From the NCBI GenBank assembly GCA_003290165.1, contig QNQO01000524.1, forward strand, positions 62,001 to 126,000: 64,000 nucleotides of DNA. Reading direction: 5' to 3'. Each line of letters starts with the position of its first letter. Position 1 is the first letter of the stretch. A program made the position numbers and the translations under genes. Positions 46,321-57,165 of the stretch are shown piece after piece. The notes under the pieces were generated by a model. It was not told the DNA's origin. It saw only the letters and a list, made by a program, of their open reading frames with translations, and ran no database searches. This stretch comes from Berberis thunbergii. Taxonomy: Eukaryota > Streptophyta > Magnoliopsida > Ranunculales > Berberidaceae.

Positions 46321-46787
46321 CTGAAGTCCAGCTCCAGCAAGAAAAGCAAGTCTTAGTTCCTTGGTTTTGAAAACATCCCAATACGTGACAGAATTCTTTG
46401 ATTGAACTTCTTTCTCGAAAATTACTGCAAGCTCATCTATCTCTTCATTCAAATGATTGCCCTCATAAATTCTTGCAAGCACTGCAATGGCTTCAAATTT
46501 ATCTTTCTTCATGTAAAGCCAGCACGGGGACTCTGGCGAGAACAACATAAGGAAGAACTGCATAATAGCCGAACAACAGCAACACCAAGCATCCAACGCC
46601 ATCTACCAAGTACCCCCATATTCAATCTCGACCTGCACTTCAGAATTGCACACAAACAACCTCTCATGCCCAAATATACACATGATGAACCTCAATGAAA
46701 GCAAGGTTTACACTTTACAAGGTATGAGAGAAATTGTCCGCCAGTAATCATAAGCACATTCGTGGCGACTAAACCTCCCCTTATCTC
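46321..46787 (-). pseudogene. Captured fragment of an inositol transporter gene (INT1-like)
   Basis: Inositol transporters are 12-helix MFS proton symporters. On minus, 46787 to about 46690 encodes [20 protein letters not shown] and SYLV, then, after a short spacer, 46615-46321 encodes WMLGVA (with one frameshift), [24 protein letters not shown] and [19 protein letters not shown], ending LQ at a proper donor, CAG|GTAATT. The spacer looks like a remnant intron, and intron sequence follows the donor, so genomic DNA rather than mRNA seems to have been taken up. It covers only about one quarter of a transporter and cannot be functional. It lies about 140 bp downstream of the LTR TATA box, in sense with it, so it would be part of any LTR transcript. 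Confidence 0.8.
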
Positions 46788-46926
46788 AGTCCGTCTCTCC
46801 CAACCTTCTGTGCAAATCTCGATCTCCAGATTCAGCCTCCATCGAAGAAGAAAACATAGAGGAAAAGATGAAGAAAGAAGGAGAAAAGAAGAAGAAAGGA
46901 AGAAAGAAAAGAAAAGAGGGTTTTCT

Positions 46927-46933
46927 CTTTATA
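46927..46933 (-). promoter_or_regulatory. TATA box of solo LTR B
   Basis: TATAAAG on minus lies 331 nt inside the LTR, in a context (CCTATAAAGAGAAAACCC) shared with element A, followed by a CT-rich leader. Confidence 0.6.
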
Positions 46934-47264
46934 GGGTGGGTGGCTATTCGCCCTCACTAACATTCTGAGAGCATCCGCCCTTTAACTCACCAAATAAAAC
47001 CCTAATTTCGAAATTCACATTCAATTAAATTTAACCCTATTTTATTTAATTAAAAATAAAATAAATTATCTTTATGAAATTTAGGGGTGTTACATTATAC
47101 ACACGTTAAATGGAATCTCGTCCCGAGATTCGGATGATAAGACAGTTAACTGAATTTCGAAAAATACTAGTTGTCAAAACAAAAGAAGATTCTAAAACAC
47201 AAATTTCAATTGAATTTTAGAAACATAAATTATTTATTGTTATTGAAAAAGTAGGGGTGTTACA

Positions 47265-48135
47265 CAATATATCTTAACATCAATCAAGAGAGATATTGCT
47301 GGGAACCCTATAAAATCAAAATGTGGTGAAGACATCCCTAATGCGGTCAATACCCTGATTTTCGTCATTCTCAAACATTTTATAGGCGATCATTCAAAAT
47401 TCCAGGATAAAGCTAGAAACCCTCTTATGATCCATAGGTGTCTTACACTTGGTGATTTTAGATGGTACAAATATGTGTTTATGAAAAAGGTTATGCATCA
47501 AAATGAGGCTAATAATCCATTTTGGAAACGAAAGTTTCTTGCTGGATTACCACTTATTTTTGTTGAATCAATTCGAACCAAACTTCAAGCTGAGTATCAT
47601 GGTGACATACCATATGATAAGCTTACGTATGGTGATTTGATTGCCTATGTCAATGAAGTCGCCTTGCATTTCTGCAATGATTTGCATCTTAAGGCCCAAT
47701 TGAAAAAACAAAATATTACAGGTCCTCGTGAACTTGGATCATTTTGTCAACAATATGGGTTTGAAGATTTCAAAACCCCTTCTCATAAACAAACATCCCG
47801 CCAAAAGTATAGGTCCCATCTGACCCATGCTTTTAAGTCCAAAAGGGCTTATGGCCCCAAACAATTCAATTCCTATTATTCCAAGCCCAAAAGGCATGCC
47901 ACTCATAAGCCCGAGCCTTATAAATCTTTTTTCTAAATCTAAAAACCCAATAGTTCAAAAACCCATTTGTTTTAAATGTGGTAAACTTGGCTATTATGCA
48001 AAAAATTGTCGAACAACCCACAAGATTCAGAAACTCAATGCTCCTAAAGACATTAAAAATATGTTTATCAAAGTCATGCTCAATTCTAAATCAGAAAATG
48101 ACTCATCTGATGATCTTCAGGTCTATCAATTATGA
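47265..48135 (+). pseudogene. Viral capsid region with zinc knuckle, broken
   Basis: The frame at 47427-47936 encodes a capsid-like segment rich in basic residues towards its end; the reading then changes frame and carries a CCHC-type knuckle at about 47967-48012. The knuckle keeps its three cysteines in CX2CX9C spacing, but tyrosine stands where the family has histidine. An Asp/Ser/Glu-rich tail and a stop (48133-48135) follow. Confidence 0.75.
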
Positions 48136-48645
48136 TAAGACACTACCTCAGATCAATCAGAAGATTCTGATAAAGATCAATGTGTTAATGCATGCCAATG
48201 CAATGCTTTAGCCAGTGTCAATATGCTCTCAAAATCAAAAGAAACCAATATTCTTTTAGATTTTACAGATCGTATTGAAAACCCTGACCTTAAAACTGAG
48301 TATCTTAAGCATATTAAGACTACTCTTACCAAAAAAACCCACTCCTGAGATTGTAAATCACTTTTACAATAATAAAGACATTATTGACAGATTTAAGGCT
48401 CCGACTCATCAATCGGTTAAGCTGAAGTAAATATCATGAAAAATGAGATTCATCAAACAAGGTCAATTTTGGCTTGAACAAAAACTTGTGAATGTGCAAA
48501 ATCATAATTTGCAAACTCACAATGACCAATCTCCTTCACTCTATGATATTCTATCAACTTCTGAAGTTGTTATACTCAGTATTCCTCCTTTTTTCTCAAT
48601 GAAATTACAAAAGTTAAGTTTCATAAATGGTACATCAATGTAACT
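48136..48645 (+). pseudogene. Viral polyprotein linker region, broken
   Basis: Short frames continue between the capsid and protease with many stops. No domain is recognised. Confidence 0.45.
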
Positions 48646-49164
48646 TTGGTTATTAACCATAGTTATCAAATCAATACCATTGCTCTAGTTGATTCTGTAA
48701 CAGATATTAACTGTGTTGCTGAAGGATTAATATCAGTTCCCTACTTCAAACCAACAAAACAAAAATTATATACTACAAACAATAGCCAATTGCAAGTTCA
48801 ATACAAACTTACAAATGCTCATATATGTCATGATTCTATCTGTATTAAACAAAATTTTATGTTAGTAAAATATACGGCTCAAAAGCTCATTCTAGGAACG
48901 CCATTTCTAACTACCATATATCCGTTTAATGTTACAGAAGTTGGTATTCATACCAACATCCTTGGCTGCAACCTTACATTTAAATTTCTTTTACAAACCA
49001 AAATTTTTGAGATTAATTCTTTGAAAACAAAGAATTTTTTCATCAATTTCATTTCAAACAAAATCCAACACTTAACTTCTTCAAAAAAAGAAATTTCCTA
49101 TAGGCATGTTGAAGAACAACTTAAGGATTCCTCCACTCAATCTAGAATTATTCAATTCAAATAA
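48646..49164 (+). pseudogene. Viral aspartic protease region
   Basis: The 172-codon open stretch has the retropepsin arrangement: an ALVDS active-site segment near 48685 followed by a hydrophobic flap region and an ILGTPFL strand near 48890. The usual D-[ST]-G triad reads D-S-V, so the active site is damaged. The family would process the polyprotein. Confidence 0.7.
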
Positions 49165-50558
49165 AGATTGGTTTCAGAACTTTGTTTTGACCTACCCAAT
49201 GCTTTCTGGAATCGCAAACAATATATGGTACGTTTACCATATGACCATTCTTTTCGGGAAAAACAAATTCCTACCAAGTCTCGCCCAATACAAATGAATT
49301 CTGAATTAATGGAATTCTGCAAATCATAAATTCAAGATTTGTTTTCCAAACAATTAATTCAACCTTCCAAATCCCCGTGGAGTTGTGCAACCTTCTATGT
49401 CAGAAAAACAGTTGAACTTGAATGAGGAACCCCTCGCTTAGTCATCAACTACAAACCTTTAAGCAAGGTCTTACAATGGATCAGGTATCCCATACCTAAC
49501 AAGAGAGATGTTATTAAGAGATTACACTAAGCACATGTCTTCTCTAAATTTGACCTCAAGTCTGGATTTTGAAAAATTCAGATTCATCCTCATGATAGAT
49601 ACAAAACAGCGTTTAATGTCTCATTCGGTCATTATGAATGAAATGTTATGCCTTTTGGCCTCAAGAACGCGCCAAGTGAGTTTCAAAATACCATGAATGA
49701 TATTTTAACTCCCTTTTCCCAATTTTCCATTGTGTATATCGATGATATACTGATATTCTCCGAATCTTTAGAAGACCATTGGAAACACTTGTATCAATTT
49801 TACAAAATTATCAAAGAAAATTGTTTAGTTCTTTCCCCAACCAAAATTGATTTATTCCAAACAAATGTTCGATTTATTGGCCATAAGATTCATCATGGGA
49901 TGATCACACCAATCTCTAGAGCTATAGAGTTTGCTGATAAATTTTCCGATAAAATTAAAGACAAAACCCAATTACAAAGGTTTTTAGGTTCTCTCAATTA
50001 TGTTGCTGATTTTTACAATAAACTTCATGTTTTACTTAAGCCCTTGTTTGCAATACTTAAGTCTAACCCAGGTTCATGGACTGAAGCCCATTCTCAAATA
50101 GTCCATAAAGTTAAAACCCAAGTCAAGAGTCGTCCTTGTCTAGGGATCTCAAATCCTGTAGCTTTCAAGATTATAGAAACCGATGCGTCTAACTAAGGAT
50201 ACGATGGTATTCCTAAACAGCGTCTTCCGGAGTCTACCCAAATACAATTAGTTTGATACCATTATGGTATTTGGAAATCAGCTCAACTCAATCACTCAAT
50301 AGTAAAAAAAGAAATTTTATCGATTGTTTTGTGCATCGTGAAATTTCAAAATGATTTGATTAATCAAAAGTTTTTACTTCGTGTTGATTGTACATTTGCA
50401 AAAAAGATTTTAACCAAAAATGTTTTAAATCTTGTTTCCAAACAGATTTTCGCACGTTGGCAAGGACAATTGTCAACTTTTGATGTTGATATCGAATTTA
50501 TAAAATGAAAAGATAATTTTCTTGCAGATTTTTTATAAGAGAATTCTTACAAAAATGA
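49165..50558 (+). pseudogene. Viral reverse transcriptase and RNase H region, broken
   Basis: The RT core is recognisable: a PSKSPWSCA-like segment near 49365, FGLKNAPSEFQ near 49652, and the catalytic YIDD at about 49735-49746. The thumb and RNase H (about 50100-50530) follow, ending in the QGQLSTFD segment near 50465. There are frame changes near 49290 and 49640 and stops near 49330, 49425, 50195 and 50255. The pol end overlaps the next ORF: an ATGA at 50555-50558 fits a stop in one frame and a start in another. Confidence 0.85.
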
Positions 50559-51804
50559 GTTATCAAAACTCTTCCTCTTCCTGTCCTCCTCCTTCTCAAA
50601 AGCCCCAAACCAAGTCCCAATATGCTAAGAAACATTCTGCTTCAAAGCAACAAAATCCTCATCTTTCTTATGCTATTGCCTTTACAAATCCCTTCCAACC
50701 CTTGTCTCAAGCATAAGAATCAAGTTCTGCAATGACAAGTTTCACAAAGCCTCAAACTTCGGCCCCAAACCCATACCTTACCAAACCAAGCCTGGAACAG
50801 ATCACTATGATCGAACCAGTCTTTCCCTTACAAAAGAGCCCCATTCAATTGCAAGAAATAAGTTTTCTCCAAAAGCTCAATTTGAAGAAGCAGATATTCT
50901 TAAAACCTAATAATTCTATGAGTTCATACTAGTCGATTCTGACTCAGTATTGATCACTCACCGTAGAGATCCATTTCATCATGAGATGATCACCCATTCC
51001 AAATGTCAAAATTTGAAGATATTGTCTAAAACTGACTGGAAACAACATTCTCGTTTTCACAAAAAGTTCTTAGTCAATTACCTTCTTGCCTTTTACAATT
51101 ATTTAGACTATAAGCAAGCGTGGTTTAGAGTTTTCTATCTTTTTTCCCAGAACTGTGCTCATTCATGGTTCTTTATCTTCTGCAAAAAGTTCAATCCAAA
51201 ATCAATTTCGTTGCGGTTTCAACACTCATGGTGGAATTATTTCGGTCCAATACAAGACATCTTGCCTCCACCAGTCAATGAAGGATGACAAGTTTTCAAA
51301 TCAAAATTCAATCTGCCAATTCTAGTTTCAGATCAGGTTTTCTTGCTTTTGTTTTTTGTCAAATTCAATCAGTCATGGATCTGCTGTTGGGATTATTTCC
51401 TCACAGCTCTTTCTGTTCCATGTCAATCTGCCCAAGCTCCTCTCTGGTTCTGTCACCGATTAAAAGTCAAATGGTGGGCTCAGTTTGATCACACCAATGT
51501 TACAAAAGAAGTCGTTTCACGTTTATTCTCAGGCAAAGGGAATTTACCAAATCCACAGGTAAATCCAATCAAGGCTCCTTATCAAGCTCAACTTATTCGA
51601 CAACACATTAAGAAGCAGCTCCGAGGAAAACCTACAAAGCAAGAACTGTTGAAACTCTGTCCCAAATTTTCTCAAAAGATTCAGAGGAAGACGAATAACC
51701 AACAGTACCAAACAATGAGGACGATCGCTTTGGCATCTTTTCGCCATTGGCATAAAGTCCTACCCCACGAGCATTATTGTGTCTATGACTCATCATGGTT
51801 CTAG
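50555..51804 (+). pseudogene. Viral ORF2, function unknown, broken
   Basis: It starts at the ATG of the ATGA at 50555. The N-terminus is Ser/Pro/Gln-rich; the later part (51343-51804) is basic and Trp-rich. In-frame stops at 50714-50716 and 50930-50932 and two frame changes (about 50940 and 51300) break it. I recognise no domain. A second ORF after the polyprotein is what suggests a florendovirus-like layout. Confidence 0.6.
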
Positions 51805-52141
51805 AAGCAATAATTACAAAGTTACAAAGGCATCCGCCACTTCCACTACAAGATAAAGTTACTTTCGGCCAACCGACAACATATTCTTTACAAAGCAATT
51901 GCGTGCATCCACAGTGCCCGCACTTACAAATGATCAACAGTTGAAGCATCTTCAATAGTATCTCCACTACATACAAAGGTGAATAGTATTTGCACAAACT
52001 CCAATAATTCAAGCAACATGACAAAGCTTCTCCATTCAGCTTTTCATGATTATAAAGGACAAATGTCCACCCACTCTCCATGACATATTCGAGAAGGCTT
52101 ATCTATTATCTCTTAATTATTGTATATTCTCTTATCTTTTC

Positions 52142-52149
52142 TATTTAAG
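52142..52149 (+). promoter_or_regulatory. Viral transcript promoter (TATA)
   Basis: TATTTAAG precedes a pyrimidine-rich leader. The distance to the AATAAA at 52245 (about 100 nt) and to the primer site at 52501 fits the pararetroviral plan, in which the signal is passed once and used at the second pass. Confidence 0.6.
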
Positions 52150-52244
52150 CAAGTGTGTATCTCTGCATAAGGCAGGAGTTATCTTCCCATGTAATCGTTT
52201 ACTCTCTTGTAAGTCTTTCTCTCCTGTAATTATTTTCCTATCTT

Positions 52245-52250
52245 AATAAA
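52245..52250 (+). terminator. Viral poly(A) signal
   Basis: AATAAA lies about 100 nt after the viral TATA box. It would give the terminally redundant RNA that reverse transcription needs. Confidence 0.6.
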
Positions 52251-52500
52251 ACTCATGCATATGTTCTTAATATGTTTCTTTTAAAACATTTTCTAAGAAC
52301 TTATCTTGATTAAACATCTCGTTATACTGGTCAACCAATATTGGCCCAGTATAGACACCGTTCACTTGAAAAGTTTGAAGAAATTTTTCAAATGAATATC
52401 TATACTGTAGCTTTGTTTGTTTTCTTATATTTTCTTTTAATTGTTTATCTCGTTCTCTCTCGTCTTCTAGTTTCATCTAAATGCTAAAATTGTGTTTCAT

Positions 52501-52513
52501 TTGTATCAGTGCT
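52501..52513 (+). other. Primer-binding-site-like sequence (tRNA-Met)
   Basis: It matches 10 of 13 positions of the plant initiator tRNA-Met complement (TGGTATCAGAGCC). By convention this is position 1 of the circular genome. The long direct repeat starts 3 nt inside it. Confidence 0.65.
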
Positions 52514-52922
52514 AAGGTCATGATTACAACAAAAGTATGGTGCTAATCTTAAGTAAGATGTTCGCTTTCAAAAGTTTGATTAATTTTACGTGTTTTCATT
52601 GCTCTTTACAAGCAAATTAATCTTGGACTTGGCATATTAATTGTAAAATGAGAGTTTCAGAAGTTTCATATCAATGAAAATGTTACTATCCTTTTAACAA
52701 AACAAATATGTTTTTCATCATAGGACGGCAGTTTGACCTAATGTTACCCATAAAAGCACGTTATGATTAACTAATCAAGTGACAAAGACCACCATTATTG
52801 TGAGATTATTTGCATGACTTTTAAATTGTCAAACCCTAATCCTAATTTAACAAGTAAGGTCTTATTCACCTTTATGTTATTGAATTTTATATGTTTTCAA
52901 TGATAATGACTAAAAAATTGAA
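52504..52922 (+). repeat. Right terminal repeat of the endogenous virus (419 bp)
   Basis: It pairs with 41922-42340. After it the sequence becomes unrelated host DNA. Confidence 0.95.
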
Positions 52923-55800
52923 TTCTATTGTTTGTATACTTCACTACCAATCACATTTCATAAGAATATCAGAAAATTACATGAACAAGGTGTTGATGAT
53001 GTTCCAATAAAATTGGAGTATTAGAAAATGTATGGTTTGTCAGGGCACTAAATTTATATTTTCTTTTGAAATATGGACACTAATTGGAAGCAATAATGAT
53101 TTTTCTTTTTTGAGAGGAAGCAATATTGATTCAATATGATCCAATCAGATTGAAGTGAATCTGATAACTATGTGATAATTAGTTTCCATGCATTACGATC
53201 ACTTGGTAATTAACTAAAAAAATTGATTACCAATAAGTTTTGACGAGTATATTTGGTTTATGTACAACATTGACTATAATAGTGGATGTGATCATTATGG
53301 CAGTGGTGGTGGTTGCTAGAAAGGTACCTGTGGTTATGTTATGGTCGATATGGTGGTGGTGCTTATGCTTATAAGGTGGTTGTGGTGACGGTGGCAGTGG
53401 TGATTGTAAGGAGGTGGTGTAGTTGCAAAGGCGGAAGTGTTGTTTATGCATGATGTTAGCTATGGTGCGGATGTTGAGTTCAAGTGATATGCGTAATTGA
53501 TATACAGTACATGATGGTTTTTTACTGAAAATAAGTTGAAACTGCGAATTGAGGTTTCTCCTTTTTGATTGCTGCTTTGGGGGCAAAAATATACTTTTGC
53601 CCCTCACTCCCTTTCTCAGGCCAACTAAAATTGGGGTGGAATAACATCTTGAGTAATTGTTTGAGAGTTGATTGATGGGCATTAGATACCAACACGTGCC
53701 ATAGATTCCCACCATTCAGACGCCTCACTCGTTTGGGAAAACAATTCACGGTCTCAATTGCTTGTTCTTCCTCTCGATCTGCTTCCCATCGATCGGTTCA
53801 AGGGTTTGCTCTTCCTATCGATCTGTTCTTCATTTCCTCTTCGATCCTTGCTCTCAATCGATTTGCTCTTCGTTGCCAAGCCAACCAAACCAAAACAGAT
53901 CGGACTCCTACGTCGCCTATCTCACTGATCGACTGCCCACTTCTTGTTTGTTCTCTCTTCTCCACCTCCAACACAAGCTTTGCTTTTCATCAAAGTAAAT
54001 TATATTTCCTTGTATTTCCGTCTTAGATCTCTTTGCATCCAGTGTTTTGTATGTTGATTTGTCTCATGTTTTTGGTAGGAAGTTTTGTGTGCGCGTGTGA
54101 ACGTTTCAAGCGAAGCGAAACTGTGTTTAAGCCTCTTTCAATTTTCTTCGCAATTTTTGCACTCACAGAGTACCCATTCAGGTACAAATTTCGTCCTCTT
54201 CGTCTTCTTCATCTGCGGATCTATCAATTTGGCTTGATTTTTTGTGAAAAGTTTCAATTTTGGGTTCAATTTGGGGATTTTGAAGATCAGTTAGGATTAG
54301 TTGTGTTTGAATTGAATGGGTTAGTGAATCAGATCATTTGAAGTAAAGGGTATGTTGTAGATGTAGTACTTGTTTGGTTATTTGGTTTGATCTTCTGTTC
54401 TTTTACGAGTTATTGGAGAAGAAAAAATAACGTAGATGCCAACATGTTTTGAACATTGCTTTGAACTTGTTGTAGCAATTGGTATTTTTTTGGTTCAAGT
54501 GGAGAGGCATTGCAGAGATGTATCGACTTTGCTGTATTGCTATTTTTTTGTCTGGACAAGCAAAAAAGACTAACATGCATGTACAATAAAGCAAAAATTA
54601 ATAGGCTCTATTAATGAAAAAATGTTATACTCATAGCTAGTTTTGAAGAATAATATGGGAATAGTATGCTGCATTTTGTTGTTTTGAGGGTGAGAACACT
54701 GGTTTTGTATGTAGATGTATCATTTGTCTTATGTTTCCTTGCTATTGTTTTGTTTGATTGTTACTTTATTAACATAAATTTTGTACACAACTAATGAACT
54801 CGTATGTACAGTTGCACACAACTAGATAAGTTTAAACTACAAACCTTTTGTTTTTAAAGTTAGAAAGCTGGAACAATGATTTAAAATTGAAATGTGCACT
54901 ACCCACAGCTCCTTTACAAAGCAAATTAAGCATTAATCACACTATAAAATGAGTAGCACAGCTCCATTACAGAGTGTATGTTACCTACACCAACATATAC
55001 AAATCAAATGAACAATCAATCTCCTTTACGATGAGAATGGCTGAAATCACTCGCTATTGACAGTGAGACACAAAGCATGAAAAATTGCACATTTGGACTT
55101 GGGTGGAGAATCACATTCCGATAAATAATAAACCAATTTGTCATGTGTCGATGTTGGTTAAGACAAAGATATATTGCGATATCGTAACCATTATGTGGTC
55201 CACTGATAATAACAGGATACTTTTGTATAACAAAGGGATCATATATGCTATCTAATTAGGTAGGTTCAATAGAAAAATTAATGCGATCAGAATCACCATG
55301 TTAGCACAAGATGACGCCCACCCATTCATTCATTCATTCAATTCAATTCAATTCTTTGTGTGGATTCTTGTTTTCTTGGGGAGAATTTAAACTTACTAGT
55401 TGTGTTGAATTCGTATTAGATTCCACAAATGTGTGTAAGAGGAAGGAAGTGCCAATTGAGGTAATTCCATTTCCAGTAGTGAAGAAGACTGTAGTGTAAA
55501 CTACAAAGAATAGATACACAGTGTTGATGGCAGGTTTTTGTTTTGTGTTGTGTTTCAGTTTGGTTAATAGGGACTTGAGAGATGGATGATATATATGCAT
55601 CAATCAGTATTTTCAGCAGGGGATCCAAGTCTTGTCTATTCTCTTAGCATCATTATTGGGAGACCCCTTGGTCTGTGTGTTGGTTTGGTTGGTGAATTCA
55701 ATTCTTCCCTGAACACATGATCTATCGTGCCACCATATAATATGTTTGTTCATGAGACCTTCTAGGGGGCGAGGGAGAGAGAGCGAGGGAGGCGCGAGGG

Positions 55801-55912
55801 TGGGGAGTGCTCTTCTGGCAGTGATGAACTTCAGCTGAGAATTATTACAAGCGAAAACGAACAAATTAGTGCAAAAGTGATGGGGAGTGCTCTTCTGGCA
55901 GTGATGAACTTC
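55801..55912. repeat. 32-bp direct repeat, 80 bp apart
   Basis: tggggagtgctcttctggca plus 12 more bases occurs at 55801-55832 and again, identical, at 55881-55912. Just before it (55760-55800) is a GAGGGAG-rich patch that loosely resembles the MITE arms at 39091. Confidence 0.85.
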
Positions 55913-56386
55913 CAGGGTTCAACCTCCATGGATTCATGTCAATCCCTAGATGCCAAAATATACAAAACTGAATAAAACATCGAAACTGGAAGATCCAGGG
56001 TCAGAACTAATGACAATTTGCTTTCCAAGAGTTTTGCAGAAACATCGACATGACAAGAGTTTAACATAAACTAAACTGTATTTGGTATATGTATATTACA
56101 ATGAGGCAGTTACATAGATCAATCTTCTTATTGTATGTATTAAAGGGTATGATCATCTTGTTCCACACAATTTCTCAAGTATACATATATACAATCTACT
56201 TTTACTTGTTTAGGTATATTTAATATGTTTGTTCATTGTCCCACAACTACTTTTAATTTATTCTCTTACAGTGTTATACATGCGAATTTTAATCGAGCGA
56301 CGAAGAAGGATAGTTCGGATGTTTATGCTCTCCATAATGACAATGATCATGTATAGGAGGAGACACATTCCTAGAATGTTAAATTT

Positions 56387-56694
56387 TCGCCTTCACCCTA
56401 TCTACATACTCAAGTTCTTTCACTAATTCAACCTCTTGCCAAAGAGATTTAAATTTTATCCATGGAGAGTTTCCACCAAAAAAATATGACCAAAATTTCT
56501 AACCCCCTTGGCCAATAGACAATCTTAGCCTCCTTCCTTGACACTTTTTAATGAGAAATAATAAACTTGGAGGGAAGATTTGCTATTACTAGCTTGTAAA
56601 CATTGAGCTGACTGAAAGCGCTTTTCATGCCAATCTATCCTCCTCCCCCAAATCCATCCAAATAACCCAAGAGACTTTGTCTCATCCATTTTAC
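56387..56694. repeat. Left arm of a large inverted repeat around Jagunal exons 1-2
   Basis: It is the reverse complement, with scattered differences, of 57936-58306. The right arm has about 55 extra bases near 58090-58160. The loop of about 1.24 kb contains the first two coding exons of the Jagunal-like gene. Confidence 0.85.
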
Positions 56695-57092
56695 CAGATT
56701 AGATTCTCAAGGACTTTTCTTTGATATGTCTCGGTCCTAGATTGGATTTGCTTCGATGATTCTTGTCAATTTATGCATAATTTCAAAGTTTCCTAAAGAA
56801 ATTAAAAAACAAAGAAGGAGAGATGAAATAGTGGATTGGAAAAGAGTATAGGAGATTGAAAACTGAAAACTCAGGCCAATGTCTTAGCTTCTGGTCTGTG
56901 TCTCTTCCAATCCAAGCCCTAGTGTGTGTGTGTTTTTTTTTTTTTTTACAATAAAAAGTTTGATGAAAGGTGAGGAGGATTGGATTTAGGTTGAGTGGTT
57001 CAAAGTTTCGATCGGATGCTTTTCTCACTTGTTCTTGAAGCTCACTAATCAACTGATTTCTTGTTTGATTGTAGGTATCGAAAGAAAACACA

Positions 57093-57165
57093 ATGCAACA
57101 AAGGAAAGGAAGGCCGTCTGGCACTGATGGCTCAGATTTCTCCTATCGCATGGTTGTTGATCCCA
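57093..57165 (+). CDS. Jagunal-like gene, first coding exon
   Basis: It starts with ATG at 57093 (MQQRKGRPSGTDGSDFSYRM) and ends within codon 25 at A|GTAAGC. An acceptor 18 nt before the ATG shows that an untranslated exon exists upstream. Confidence 0.8.

Larger units (their letters stand above)
43882..47264 (-). mobile_element. 3.38-kb gypsy-type solo LTR (element B) inside the virus
   Basis: The plus-strand left end is TGTCACGCCCCG and the right end GGGGTGTTACA; read on minus it starts TGTAACACCCC. A perfect 5-bp duplication CAATA lies at 43877-43881 and 47265-47269. Both ends align with element A at 29405. A TATA box (TATAAAG on minus) is at 46927-46933. There is no gag or pol, but there is a captured host gene fragment (next entry). 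The viral capsid frame resumes on its far side, so it inserted after the virus. Confidence 0.85.
41922..52922 (+). mobile_element. Endogenous pararetrovirus (Caulimoviridae, florendovirus-like), defective
   Basis: The plus-strand order is: leader, movement-protein-like region, capsid with a zinc knuckle, aspartic protease, reverse transcriptase with YIDD, RNase H, then a second ORF, a TATA box, an AATAAA signal and a primer-binding-site-like sequence. No integrase and no LTRs are present, which separates it from gypsy elements. The two ends are a 419-bp direct repeat. The offset of the repeat is 10582 bp; subtracting the solo LTR and its duplicated 5 bp gives a circular unit of about 7194 bp, within the family range. 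Every ORF carries stops or frame changes, so it is a molecular fossil. Assignment to florendoviruses rests on the one-polyprotein-plus-ORF2 layout and is inference. Confidence 0.85.
52923..57092. other. Intergenic DNA and 5' region of the Jagunal-like gene
   Basis: The coding exon at 57093 is preceded by a splice acceptor (GATTGTAG at 57067-57074), so a non-coding 5' exon must lie upstream. The best candidate is the CT-rich, leader-like stretch around 53740-54000, after which sequence turns intron-like; this is a guess from composition. A GT-rich/CA-rich patch lies at 53290-53420. No other gene is recognised. Confidence 0.4.

Noticed and set aside
41922..52922. The 419-bp repeats as LTRs of a gypsy element
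   Set aside because: They lack TG...CA ends, start inside the primer site rather than before it, no integrase is present, and the domain order with an upstream movement-protein-like region is that of Caulimoviridae.
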